A stretch of DNA of 64,000 bases, from contig FO203512.1 in assembly GCA_000967895.1 (NCBI GenBank), positions 1,759,350 through 1,823,349 of the forward strand, in the 5' to 3' direction. Below the pieces are notes generated by a model. The model saw only the letters and a program-made list of their open reading frames with translations, was not told the DNA's origin and did not search any database. Position 1 is the stretch's first letter, and every line of letters begins with the position of its first letter. The DNA comes from Oleispira antarctica RB-8 (lineage in GTDB: Bacteria > Pseudomonadota > Gammaproteobacteria > Pseudomonadales > Oceanobacteraceae). The position numbers were made by a program, and so were the translations under genes. Below, piece by piece: positions 50,545 to 59,668 of the stretch.

Positions 50545-52374
50545 TTAAAAACGTAGATTCTGCTGCTGAACACTTTGCAGCATTTCGTGATCGAGTGGCA
50601 CAAACTGTTGTTTTTCAGGAGACATAACGAAGATGGGTTCGTCGACTTGGTTGATATCGTAATGTTCTTTCTTCAGTTCAACCTTGCGATATTTAAACGT
50701 ACCCGTGATTTCCTCTTGCTCGCGTATGCGAATGAAAATCGGCACCGCATACGCGGGCAGCTTTTCATGTAAATGGCGTGAAAAAGCGCCAGTATCAAAG
50801 TCATTAATGTCTTTTAATGTGAGCGCGGCCATGCCAGCACGGCCATCGGTGCCGGGGATTTCTACCCCATAGGCGACGCTGTGTTCAACTCCAGGATATT
50901 CGTTGGCCACGGCTTCAACTTCCGTGGTGGCAACGTTCTCACCTTTCCAGCGAAAGGTGTCGCCTAAACGATCGGCAAATGCGATGTGTTTGAAACCTTG
51001 GTTGATGACCATATCACCCGTATTGAACCAGCGGTCTTCAGGTTTGAAAACATCCTTAAGTATTTTTCTCTCGCTGGCGGCTTTATCGGTGTAGCCTTCA
51101 AACGGTTGCTTGGCATTGATCTCGGTAATCAATAGACCAGTACCGCCTTTTTGTACCGGCAGCATAAAACCTTGTGCATTACGGACGGGCTCATCGGCTT
51201 CAATATCATATTCGACAATATTGTAAGGCAAAGGACAAACCCCTGCGGTGCAATCCAAGTTTAAGGCGTTGGTGAACACCAAATTACACTCACTGGCGCC
51301 ATAAAATTCGTTGATGTGGTTAATGCCAAAGCGCTGCTTGAACGCCATCCAAATGTCGGGGCGTAAACCGTTGCCAATGATCGCGCGGATCGGGTGATCT
51401 TGGTCGTTTGCTTGTGCGGGGCTGTTTAATAAATAACGGCACAATTCACCGATGTAGCAGAAAGTTGTCGCTTTATGCTGGCGAATTTCATCCCAAAAAC
51501 GGCTAACACTGAATTTACGACCAATTGCCAAGCAGCCTCCCGCGCCTAAAATACCTGCCATGGACACCGTGAGGGCGTTATTGTGATACAGCGGTAGACT
51601 CAAATACATTACGTCATTATGGGTTAAACGCATTGACGCTAGGCCCATGCCTGCCATGGATTTATGCCAGCGGTAATGGCTCATGACCGAGGCTTTGGGT
51701 AAGCCCGTAGTACCGGAGGTGAAAATATAAAAGCAGGGCTGCTTCATTTGAATCTTGCCCGTGGTATCGGGGTTTTCTTCTGCTTGGTCTTTGCTGACGA
51801 TCGCCATATCTTGATAAAAATTAGGGCAAGGGCGACTGTCTGTCTTTTCTAAACTATGATCTTTTAAATAGTGTAATTGCGTACGCAATTTAATATCCAA
51901 ACTCTCAATCACCGATGCCATCGCTTCTATTTGCTCTTCGCCGATCAGTATCATTTTTGGTTTTACCAAATTGATGCTGTGGAGCAAGACTTCACCGCGC
52001 TGGGAAGTATTGATCATGGCGGCAATTGCCCCCGTTTTTACGACGGCTAATACCGCAATCAAACACTCTGTGCGATTTTCAATATTGATACCAATAGCAT
52101 CGCCCGGTTGAATCCCTTGGCTGATGAAGTAATGCGCGTAACGGTTAACCCAAGCATTAACTTGGCTGTAGCTGAACTCATCTTGTTGATAGCGAATCGC
52201 TGGGCTATCAGGGCGTTTGTTCGCATGCTCTTCTAAATGACTGCCGATTGAGCGATAGCTGTCGGGCTTTGAACTGATGAGGGTATATAGGCCTTTCGCT
52301 AAAGGCATTATCCCTTTTTGCTTAAAAACTGCATGACTGACAACATTAGTAAAATTCACTAATTTAGCTTTCAT
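50545..52374 (-). CDS. Long-chain acyl-CoA synthetase (FATP/very-long-chain type)
   Basis: A 609-residue adenylate-forming enzyme that activates fatty acids to acyl-CoA. The P-loop motif is FYIFTSGTTGLPKASVMSHY. Others are YLSLPLYHNNALTVSMAGIL, INEFYGASECNLVF, DRWFNTGDMVINQGFKHIAF and RLGDTFRWKGENVATTEVEA, with the catalytic lysine region GTFKYRKVELKKE. The TGDM and RLGDTFRWKGENVAT wording is typical of FATP/VLACS-type synthetases rather than FadD. The N-terminal 30 residues look like a membrane-associating helix. It is followed, in transcription order, by purE and preceded by an acyl-CoA dehydrogenase gene, so it forms the last gene of a three-gene operon. Confidence 0.92.
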   Translation of the reverse strand: MKAKLVNFTNVVSHAVFKQKGIMPLAKGLYTLISSKPDSYRSIGSHLEEHANKRPDSPAIRYQQDEFSYSQVNAWVNRYAHYFISQGIQPGDAIGINIENRTECLIAVLAVVKTGAIAAMINTSQRGEVLLHSINLVKPKMILIGEEQIEAMASVIESLDIKLRTQLHYLKDHSLEKTDSRPCPNFYQDMAIVSKDQAEENPDTTGKIQMKQPCFYIFTSGTTGLPKASVMSHYRWHKSMAGMGLASMRLTHNDVMYLSLPLYHNNALTVSMAGILGAGGCLAIGRKFSVSRFWDEIRQHKATTFCYIGELCRYLLNSPAQANDQDHPIRAIIGNGLRPDIWMAFKQRFGINHINEFYGASECNLVFTNALNLDCTAGVCPLPYNIVEYDIEADEPVRNAQGFMLPVQKGGTGLLITEINAKQPFEGYTDKAASERKILKDVFKPEDRWFNTGDMVINQGFKHIAFADRLGDTFRWKGENVATTEVEAVANEYPGVEHSVAYGVEIPGTDGRAGMAALTLKDINDFDTGAFSRHLHEKLPAYAVPIFIRIREQEEITGTFKYRKVELKKEHYDINQVDEPIFVMSPEKQQFVPLDHEMLQSVQQQNLRF

Positions 52375-52414
52375 AAGATACCCTTGTAAGCGCTGTTAAG
52401 CACTATTAGCGTTG

Positions 52415-53623
52415 TTATTTTAATTCGCTGGATGATTTATTTAATAAGCGACGGGCAATAATTAATTGTTGTATTTGTTGGGTGCCTTCAAAAATATCGA
52501 GAATTTTTGAATCCCGTGCCCATTTCTCTAATAATTCATCTTCACAATAACCTACAGTGCCTAATAGTTCGACGCATTTTAGTGTGACATCATTGGCAAC
52601 TCGGCCAGCTTTTGCTTTTGAAATAGACGCTTCTATAGAATTTGGCTGGCCGTTATCCGCCATCCAGGCCGCTTTAATGGTCAGTAGTCGGGCGGCTTCC
52701 AGTTCGGCTTCCATACGGTATACCTCAGCTTTTATGTAAGAGCTGAGTTTGGCAGGGCGTTTGTAATCAATATCAATGCCTTGCTCTTTTAACAGTTCTT
52801 TTGTGCGCTCAATGGACGCAGTCGCAACGCCAACCGCCATGGCGGCAACCACAGGACGGGTATTATCAAATGTTTGCATTACCCCAGCGAAGCCTTTATC
52901 AATATTGACTTCTTCTGTGCCTAATAAATTAGCGCGGGGAACGCGGCAATCGTTAAAACGGATGGCTGCGGTATCGGACGCTTTAATACCCAGCTTCTTT
53001 TCTAGGCGCGTTACCTCCATGCCGGGCGTGCCTTTTTCAACCACGAATGACTTGATCGCGGCCTTACCTAATGTCTTATCAACCGTTGCCCAAACTACTA
53101 CCGCATCGGCGCGTTCACCTGAAGTGACGTAGATTTTTTCACCATTAATAATGTAATCGTCGCCATCCTTGATTGCCGTGGTGCGAACAGCAGCAGAGTC
53201 AGAGCCACAACCAGGCTCTGTTATCGCCATGGCTGCCCATTTATGACCAAAACGGGCAAGTTGTTCATCGTTTGCAACCGCTGCAATTGCGGCATTGCCT
53301 AGTCCTTGGCGAGGTAAGGTTAGGGATAAACCGACGTCACCGCGACACAATTCTGCTAATCCCAAAACGGTGGTCATATTGATACCATTTTGAATCTGGC
53401 TGCTGTCTTTTTTGCCTTGGCGTAACTTACCAGAACCTGCGCCACCGTCTTCTAAAGCATCGTTCATGCCGTCCATAATCGCCGCGAACATATCGAGTTC
53501 AACGGGGTAATCATGTTCAGCTCGGTCGTATTTGCGCGAGATAGGGCGAAAAACATGATCCGCGGTTTGGCGGGCTTGATTGACTAACATGCGCAGTTTT
53601 TTTGGAACTTCTAAATAAATCAT
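52415..53623 (-). CDS. Acyl-CoA dehydrogenase
   Basis: A 402-residue flavoenzyme that introduces the alpha-beta double bond into acyl-CoA. It keeps AMAITEPGCGSDSAAVRTTA, GEKIYVTSGERADAVVVWAT (FAD-binding), FNDCRVPRANLLG, and the C-terminal ILDIFEGTQQIQQLIIARRL with the catalytic glutamate. The first 30 residues are typical of the family. It sits 40 bases after the start of the synthetase gene and 15 bases from the second dehydrogenase gene, so these three genes form an operon for beta-oxidation of long or branched fatty acids. Confidence 0.93.
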   Translation of the reverse strand: MIYLEVPKKLRMLVNQARQTADHVFRPISRKYDRAEHDYPVELDMFAAIMDGMNDALEDGGAGSGKLRQGKKDSSQIQNGINMTTVLGLAELCRGDVGLSLTLPRQGLGNAAIAAVANDEQLARFGHKWAAMAITEPGCGSDSAAVRTTAIKDGDDYIINGEKIYVTSGERADAVVVWATVDKTLGKAAIKSFVVEKGTPGMEVTRLEKKLGIKASDTAAIRFNDCRVPRANLLGTEEVNIDKGFAGVMQTFDNTRPVVAAMAVGVATASIERTKELLKEQGIDIDYKRPAKLSSYIKAEVYRMEAELEAARLLTIKAAWMADNGQPNSIEASISKAKAGRVANDVTLKCVELLGTVGYCEDELLEKWARDSKILDIFEGTQQIQQLIIARRLLNKSSSELK

Positions 53624-53638
53624 AATTGTTTCCTAAAA

Positions 53639-54982
53639 TTACAGCTGTAGGCCGCCATTAATGACAGAAAGAACGCGTAAATCACGATACCAGCGCTCGG
53701 CTGGATGCTCTTTGGTAAAGCCATGACCTCCTAATAATTGCACTGCGTTCGTACCAATTTCCATGCTTTTATCCATGCATAAATGATGGGCTAAAAAGGC
53801 ATCACGGTGAAACTCTTCACCACGTTCAAAACGGCTGGCGGCTTTCCAGACTAATAACCGCATGCTTTCAATTTCGATTTTCATATTGGCAATCATAAAG
53901 GCGACAGACTGGCGGTGGCTGATCGGCTCGCCGAAGGCATGGCGTTCATTCACATAAGGAATTAAATAATCCAGTGCGGCTTGGCAACAACCGATGGCCA
54001 TAGCACACCAGGTCAAGTGACTGCTATCGATGAATTGACGGTAGTTAAATTGCTTGTGTGGGACGTTACCGTTGCCTAATAATGCGTCTTTATCGAGTTG
54101 GACTTTCTCTAATTGAAGAGTGCCAACTTCAGCACTGCGTAATCCCATGGCAGGGCTCGCTTTAAACGTTACTCCTTTTGTTTTGGCGGGTATTAGGAAT
54201 AGTTCATTTTTACCTTTGAATTGTGCCGCCACCAGATAAAGATCGGCGGTTCCCGCTAAAGGTACGAGGGATTTAGTGCCGTTGAGTAGATAACCTTTTT
54301 TATTGTTTTTAGCATGAGTTTGTAATAAAGCGCTATTGAATAAGGGATGCAGTTCTTGCACGGCAATGGCCGCATTAATGGGGGTATTGTTAAGAGTATC
54401 TTCACCACAGAATTTTGGTAACCAAAGTGCTTGTTGGGTTTTATTGCCCCAGCGGCTTATGCTGTTCACAACAGATGTGGATGCGAGTATGGCAAAGGCG
54501 AGAGAGAAATCGCCCCAAGCTAGGTCTTCTGCGACCAAGACACTGGTCATGGGAGAGCATTGGCCAGCACCGCCTAAGTGTTCGGGAATAGAAAAATAGT
54601 TTAAACCGAGGTCTTGTGAGCTTGGTAGTAAATTTTCAGGTAGCTTTGCTTGCTCATCGGCGACGGAGGCAAGAGGGCGGATGTTGTTTTGTGCATAGGC
54701 TTTTACGCTGTCGCGTATCATTTGCTGTTCGTCAGAGAGCGTTAGGTCAAATAAAGGCGGTGGAGAGGGCAGTGCCTTAATATTGTTCTTGTTATTCTTG
54801 CCTAGGCTTTTTTTGGCTAATCCTTTTTGAACCAGTTGAAAGCCTTTTTTCGTTGCTAAATAAGCGAACTTTTCTGCAGGCTTTGTTAGGCCATATTTTT
54901 GAACAATAGGATGCGCTGCAAAGCGGCTGGCTAATCCTAGCCCCAAACCTTGAAGTTTCATGCCGAAGGAAGTGTTTGCCAT
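53639..54982 (-). CDS. Acyl-CoA dehydrogenase homologue lacking the usual C-terminal glutamate
   Basis: A 447-residue homologue. An N-terminal extension of about 75 residues (helical, basic, KKGFQLVQKGLAKKSLGKNN) precedes the dehydrogenase fold: LTLSDEQQMIRDSVKAYAQN, FSIPEHLGGAGQCSPMTSVL and LLNGTKSLVPLAGTADLYLV. The end reads HGFTKEHPAERWYRDLRVLS followed by VINGGLQL and a stop. In most members an EG pair follows at the VI position and the chain continues about 20 residues; here NGG stands there, so the catalytic glutamate is absent or elsewhere. It may be an auxiliary partner of the 52415 enzyme. The extension may anchor it to the membrane. Confidence 0.85.
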   Translation of the reverse strand: MANTSFGMKLQGLGLGLASRFAAHPIVQKYGLTKPAEKFAYLATKKGFQLVQKGLAKKSLGKNNKNNIKALPSPPPLFDLTLSDEQQMIRDSVKAYAQNNIRPLASVADEQAKLPENLLPSSQDLGLNYFSIPEHLGGAGQCSPMTSVLVAEDLAWGDFSLAFAILASTSVVNSISRWGNKTQQALWLPKFCGEDTLNNTPINAAIAVQELHPLFNSALLQTHAKNNKKGYLLNGTKSLVPLAGTADLYLVAAQFKGKNELFLIPAKTKGVTFKASPAMGLRSAEVGTLQLEKVQLDKDALLGNGNVPHKQFNYRQFIDSSHLTWCAMAIGCCQAALDYLIPYVNERHAFGEPISHRQSVAFMIANMKIEIESMRLLVWKAASRFERGEEFHRDAFLAHHLCMDKSMEIGTNAVQLLGGHGFTKEHPAERWYRDLRVLSVINGGLQL

Positions 54983-55132
54983 TGTTATAAACCTTAAGTG
55001 TGTACGTGCCGATGTTTATTAATGTTTTAGACTACGCGATTTAATTGATACCTCATTGGCAACAGAGGCTGATTTAAAATGTCTGTAAAGCTAGGTATGA
55101 TATGACTTTATTCAGAATGAATGATTTATATT

Positions 55133-55921
55133 ATGTTAACGCTAATTTCACCTGCTAAAACCCTCGACTTTGAAACACCTGCGGTTACTGAGGTTTATAC
55201 CCAAGGAGAGTTCTTAGAGCACTCTGCGGAATTAATAGATCAGCTTAAGTCACAGTCCCCTGATGATATCAGCGCTTTAATGAAATTGAGCAGTAAGTTA
55301 TCTGAACTTAACGTGCAACGTTTTCATGATTGGTGCTTGCCGTTTGATAAAGATAATGCAAAAGCAGCGGTATTGGCATTTAAAGGCGATGTGTATACAG
55401 GGCTCGATGCAGAATCGTTTACAGAAGAGAACTTCTCTTATGCGCAGTCGCATTTAGGCATTCTGTCGGGGCTTTATGGATTATTACGCCCACTTGATTT
55501 AATTCAACCGTATCGTTTAGAAATGGGCACTAAGTTCGCGAACTCTCGTGGCGCTAACCTGTATACTTTTTGGGGATCGATTATCACTGATGCCATTAAT
55601 CAGCGGTTAGAGCTGAGTAATAGTAAAGTATTGATTAATCTTGCTTCTAATGAATATTTTAAAGCGGTAAAAACCAAGCAGTTAAAGGCGGAGTTAATCA
55701 CGCCAGTATTTAAAGATGAAAAGAAGGGTCAGTATAAAATCATCAGTTTTTATGCGAAAAAAGCGCGAGGTTTAATGGCCGCGTATATTGTCAAAAATAA
55801 AGTAAGCACCATACAGCAGCTGTGCGAGTTTGATATCGCAGGATATCGATTTGTTGCCGCAGAGTCTGATGCACAAACATTAACCTTTAAACGTTCAGAA
55901 CAGGATTTAGCCAATGCTTAA
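55133..55921 (+). CDS. yaaA: Peroxide stress protein YaaA
   Basis: A 262-residue protein of the YaaA/UPF0246 family that limits iron-driven damage under peroxide stress in E. coli. It starts [20 protein letters not shown], then [56 protein letters not shown] and [14 protein letters not shown]. Family members begin at this methionine, so ATG 55133 is preferred over 55121. It overlaps the following lipoprotein gene by eight bases, so the two are probably translationally coupled. Confidence 0.94.
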   Translation: MLTLISPAKTLDFETPAVTEVYTQGEFLEHSAELIDQLKSQSPDDISALMKLSSKLSELNVQRFHDWCLPFDKDNAKAAVLAFKGDVYTGLDAESFTEENFSYAQSHLGILSGLYGLLRPLDLIQPYRLEMGTKFANSRGANLYTFWGSIITDAINQRLELSNSKVLINLASNEYFKAVKTKQLKAELITPVFKDEKKGQYKIISFYAKKARGLMAAYIVKNKVSTIQQLCEFDIAGYRFVAAESDAQTLTFKRSEQDLANA

Positions 55922-56507
55922 GCGAATTGCATCCCCTTTGTTGGCCAGCAGCCTAGCAGCCACTTTATTGCTAACCACGGGCTGTGCCTTATCACCGCAA
56001 GTGATTAATTTAGAAACCAGTAGTCCATTGCAGACGAGCCCAGCTCAAGTAGGGCGTAGTGCTTTGGTACGGGTGCGTGACTTACGCGAAGAGACTGAAC
56101 AATTGGGAACTCGAGGGGGCTCAGAGCCTGAAAATGCTCCGCTTATTTCTAAGCCAAACTTGCAGCTAGCACTGCAAGAAAAAATGCAAAACAGTTTGCA
56201 GCAGTTAGGCTTTGGTGGTGACAGTCCTTTTGAGCCGTTAAAAGTTGATTTGGCGATTGAGCAGTTTGATTATCAATGTAATGACGGCGCGTGGGTTAAC
56301 CAGTGTCAGCTAGAAATGACCATGCGTTTATCGATTGATAATGAAGCATTGAAGTTTTCACAGCCTTTTACATTGAATGAAGAGCGCAGTGTTATTACGG
56401 CCCCACGTAAGGGATATAACGAAGAGTGGATCAATCAAAGTATTGATAAGTTGTGGCAGCACATGATGAATCAGCCAAAAGTGAAAGAAAGCTTAGGCAT
56501 TAAATAA
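55914..56507 (+). CDS. yajG: YajG family lipoprotein
   Basis: A 197-residue lipoprotein with the lipobox LLTTGC (cysteine near residue 24). The mature protein has the YajG pattern: [40 protein letters not shown] and [20 protein letters not shown]. Residues after the cysteine are A-L-S, consistent with outer-membrane sorting. Two further cysteines in [14 protein letters not shown] may form a disulphide. E. coli yajG lies near ampG and bolA; here it follows yaaA. Function unknown. Confidence 0.87.
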   Translation: MLKRIASPLLASSLAATLLLTTGCALSPQVINLETSSPLQTSPAQVGRSALVRVRDLREETEQLGTRGGSEPENAPLISKPNLQLALQEKMQNSLQQLGFGGDSPFEPLKVDLAIEQFDYQCNDGAWVNQCQLEMTMRLSIDNEALKFSQPFTLNEERSVITAPRKGYNEEWINQSIDKLWQHMMNQPKVKESLGIK

Positions 56508-56573
56508 GTCGGGAAATATTCAGCAAAAAAATGAGTATTATAGAGCTTATAACTTAAGCGCTAATAAAAAAAT

Positions 56574-56603
56574 AGCCGCATCTTGGTAAACAAGAATGCG
56601 GCT
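56574..56603. terminator. Terminator between yajG and prc
   Basis: AGCCGCAT-CTTG and CAAG-ATGCGGCT pair with one bulged A; T-run and A-run flanks serve the convergent genes in both directions. Confidence 0.88.
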
Positions 56604-56666
56604 TTTTTATGGAGGGTATATTGAATGGCTGCTATTAAAGCAGCGATCAGTGGGCTGTTATGAAAC

Positions 56667-58886
56667 TTACTTCTGAGCTTGTTGCTGCTCGGTTACAGGC
56701 TTTTTACCTAGGCTCATTAAATCGACCAAGATATTGCCTGTTTCGAGTAATAACGCATCTGGTTCTTTTTCCTCTTCAGTCTCTTTATCGACCTCTACAG
56801 AACTCTTGCCTTCCGTATTGCTGTCTTTAGAGTCAGTGAGGTTTTTGCTCTCTTTCTTTTCAGCATCTTTTTTCTTGTCGCTGCTTTTTTCCTCGCTGTT
56901 ATCGTCACTTTTCAGTTCGGTTAGCAGCTCCATTCCTTTCGCTTTACGACGCTTGTTTTCGATATCTAAACGTTGTTTTTTATTATCTTCACGCTCTTGT
57001 TTACGCTGTTTTTCATTTAACGTAATGTCAGTGCGCTGACGCAGTTCTGTCATTAATTCTTTTTGATTATGAAGATAAATAAAATCTGGATTAGTTTCTA
57101 TTCGAGCCTGATGACTTTCTCGTAATACCGGTAACCATTGTTGAAAATCACGCTTTGACTTGTAGCCCGCAGGGCGAATAGTATCCCAAGCCAGTGCTTC
57201 ATCTAATGCGCTTTCACCAATTTTTTCTTTATCGAATAAAGAAGGGAATAGAATGTCAGGAATAACACCTTGGTGTTGTGTGCTATCACCTGATACACGA
57301 TAGAACTTAGCTTGGGTCAATTTAAGTTGACCATGCTCAAGGGGTAATACTGATTGCACTGTACCTTTACCAAACGTTTGGCCACCCACAATAATACCGC
57401 GACCATAATCTTGAATTGCACCGGCAAAAATTTCTGAAGCCGACGCGCTTAAACGGTTGGTTAATACCGCGATAGGACCATCATAAACAATGCCTGGCTT
57501 TTGATTTTTATGTTCCGGTAGCACTTGTACGTAGCCATTGGAATAACGAACCTGAACCACAGGACCTCGATCAATAAATAAATCGGTAAGGTTAAGGGCC
57601 TCGTCCAGTGATCCGCCGCCGTTATTGCGAAGATCAACAATGATGCCTTCTACATTTTCTTCTTTAAGTTCATTTACCAGTCTTTCTACATCGCGGGTAG
57701 TGCTCTTAAAATCTTTTTTGCCTTCTTGGCGACCTTGAAAGTCGATATAGAAGGTTGGGATATCAATAACCCCAATTCTCAATACTTTATCGCCTTGAGG
57801 AATTTCGATAATTTCTTTTTGAGCAGATTGTTCTTCCAGTTTTACCTCATCACGAACGATGTTAATGATTTTAGTTTTCAAATCGTTAGCATCGGATGGA
57901 ATGATTTCTAAGCGAACAGTAGTGCCTTTTGCTCCACGAATTAGATCAACGACTTCATCTAAACGCCAGCCGATCACATCAACGATTTCTTCATCGCCTT
58001 GGCCAACACCGGTGATTTTATCAGCGGTTTGCAGTTGACCTGCTTTATCAGCAGGACCGGCAGGGACCAAGCGAACCACTTTTGTATGTTCATCTTCAGT
58101 TTGTAAAACAGCGCCAATTCCTTGTAAGGATAAGCTCATGTTAATGTTGAAATTTTCGGTATTGCGGGGTGAAAAATAGGCAGTATGAGGATCAAAAGCA
58201 TGGGTGACCGAATTCATGTAAACCTGAAAGCCATCATCTTCGTTGGCTAAATGCGTTCGGTTTAATTGATTGTGATAGCGCTTGCTGAGTAGTTCATAAA
58301 TGTCGTCATCTTCTTTATCGGCAAGGCGCAGGTTCAAAATGGAATTTTTAAGGCGTTTGCGCCATAAGTCATCCAGTTCTTCTGAGCTTTCAGACCATTC
58401 GACATTTTCACGATCGAGACTGAGTTTTTCATCAGTGCTAAAATCGTATGCCTTAGCTTTTTCAGGCAATTGCTTTAGTAAAAAAGATAAGCGTTCAGTA
58501 ACTCGCTGTTGTAAGCGGTTGTACATGGCAAAAGGCGCATCTAAGTTGCCTTTAATAAGGCCATCATCCAGTTTTAAGCGGTATTTCTCAAATTCTTCGA
58601 TATCACTGGCTAAAAAATAACTATGGGTACCGTCCATCGACTTTAGGTAAAGGTCATAGATCTTACTTGAAAGATCATCGTTTAAACGCTGTTTTTCGTA
58701 ATGGCGCCCAAGTAATTGATGCAAACTTTGCTTTGACGTGGTGACTTGGGTTTGTGTGAAGGTGCGAGCCTGAAAAGGCGCATCAATTTCAGCGACGGGA
58801 ATCGTCGCAGAAGCAGGAAAAGCAGCGAAAAGCGATAAAGACAAAAAGGCGCTGGTTTTCACAAATAATGTACGTGTTTTTTTCAT
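56667..58886 (-). CDS. prc: Tail-specific protease Prc (carboxy-terminal processing peptidase)
   Basis: A 739-residue periplasmic serine protease. A signal peptide (FLSLSLFAAFPASATIPVAE) is followed by the N-terminal Prc domain, a PDZ domain (NMSLSLQGIGAVLQTEDEHT to about residue 330) and the S41 protease core with VDLRNNGGGSLDEALNLTDL and NRLSASASEIFAGAIQDYGR (catalytic Ser) and GGQTFGKGTVQSVLPL (catalytic Lys). The C-terminal 180 residues include the Prc tail and an unusually long, Lys/Glu/Ser-rich region (about residues 640-710) before the end. ATG 58886 is used because the signal peptide starts there. Processes FtsI and degrades mis-tagged proteins in E. coli. Confidence 0.94.
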   Translation of the reverse strand: MKKTRTLFVKTSAFLSLSLFAAFPASATIPVAEIDAPFQARTFTQTQVTTSKQSLHQLLGRHYEKQRLNDDLSSKIYDLYLKSMDGTHSYFLASDIEEFEKYRLKLDDGLIKGNLDAPFAMYNRLQQRVTERLSFLLKQLPEKAKAYDFSTDEKLSLDRENVEWSESSEELDDLWRKRLKNSILNLRLADKEDDDIYELLSKRYHNQLNRTHLANEDDGFQVYMNSVTHAFDPHTAYFSPRNTENFNINMSLSLQGIGAVLQTEDEHTKVVRLVPAGPADKAGQLQTADKITGVGQGDEEIVDVIGWRLDEVVDLIRGAKGTTVRLEIIPSDANDLKTKIINIVRDEVKLEEQSAQKEIIEIPQGDKVLRIGVIDIPTFYIDFQGRQEGKKDFKSTTRDVERLVNELKEENVEGIIVDLRNNGGGSLDEALNLTDLFIDRGPVVQVRYSNGYVQVLPEHKNQKPGIVYDGPIAVLTNRLSASASEIFAGAIQDYGRGIIVGGQTFGKGTVQSVLPLEHGQLKLTQAKFYRVSGDSTQHQGVIPDILFPSLFDKEKIGESALDEALAWDTIRPAGYKSKRDFQQWLPVLRESHQARIETNPDFIYLHNQKELMTELRQRTDITLNEKQRKQEREDNKKQRLDIENKRRKAKGMELLTELKSDDNSEEKSSDKKKDAEKKESKNLTDSKDSNTEGKSSVEVDKETEEEKEPDALLLETGNILVDLMSLGKKPVTEQQQAQK

Positions 58887-59119
58887 ATCAATTCTTATTA
58901 ACAAAACGTTACCAAATATAATATTAATATTAGATTGTAGAGCTTATGCCCACAAGGCTATCATGCGCACTTTTAAGCTAAACCATTAAAACTCTACAGT
59001 GATGCTAAGGTATCTGCATCCATCTGTATAGCGGTGTTTCAAATAGCAGGTCTCAAACAGCCAGTTTAAAATGGCTTGAGTTCTTAATGGGTTAGATGAT
59101 AAATAGGTGAGAGAGTTCA

Positions 59120-59578
59120 GTGGCAAGAGTTAAATTAGTACTTCCAGAAACATTTACCTTTAAAACGGTTTTAGATGTACGCGTATCAGAGATCAATTAC
59201 GGTAACCATGTTGGCAACGACAGAATGGTATCGCTACTGCATGAGGCACGCTTACGCTTCTTGCGCAGCTTTGGCTTTGGCGAGTTTAATATAGCCGGTT
59301 TGGGCATTATGGTGACGGATTTGATGGTTGAGTTTAAATCAGAGTCTTTTGTCGGCGAAAACCTTCAGTTTGAAGTGGGTGTTAACGATTTTAATAAATA
59401 TGGCTGTGATTTTATTTATCGCGTTACTTGTGCGGATGAAGGGCGCTTAGTGACATTGGCGAAAACGGGGATTGTTTTCTTTGATTATGACGAGCGTAAA
59501 ATTGCTAGAATTCCGAAAAAATTTACTGACCTAGTATCCTCCCAAAAAACGTTAGATTCTAATAACACCTCATCGTAA
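59120..59578 (+). CDS. Hotdog-fold acyl-CoA thioesterase
   Basis: A 152-residue cytosolic protein of the 4HBT family. It has VRVSEINYGNHVGNDRMVSL, in which the NYGNHVGN motif includes the active-site Asn/His region, and VTDLMVEFKSESFVGENLQF and FDYDERKIARIP. These are typical of YbgC/FadM-like thioesterases. It may release free acids from acyl-CoA and fits near the fatty-acid genes, although it is not in their operon. The GTG start at 59120 has GAGAG about 5 bases upstream. Confidence 0.86.
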   Translation: MARVKLVLPETFTFKTVLDVRVSEINYGNHVGNDRMVSLLHEARLRFLRSFGFGEFNIAGLGIMVTDLMVEFKSESFVGENLQFEVGVNDFNKYGCDFIYRVTCADEGRLVTLAKTGIVFFDYDERKIARIPKKFTDLVSSQKTLDSNNTSS

Positions 59579-59600
59579 ACGATGCGTTTTCAGGTGTGTA

Positions 59601-59646
59601 AATCAAACGGTGAATGAAGTATAAACATTTCAATCACTGTTTGATT
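59601..59646. other. Inverted repeat between the thioesterase and LysR genes
   Basis: AATCAAACGGTGA and TCACTGTTTGATT pair with one mismatch across a 20-base loop, between the ends of the convergent genes. It lacks a T-run, so termination is uncertain. Confidence 0.45.
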
Positions 59647-59668
59647 CTTCGTTAAATACGTTAAATAG

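Noticed and set aside
56734-57039. Serine/phenylalanine-rich 101-aa frame antisense to prc
   Set aside because: It is a mirror of the Lys/Glu-rich C-terminal region of Prc; low complexity, not a gene.
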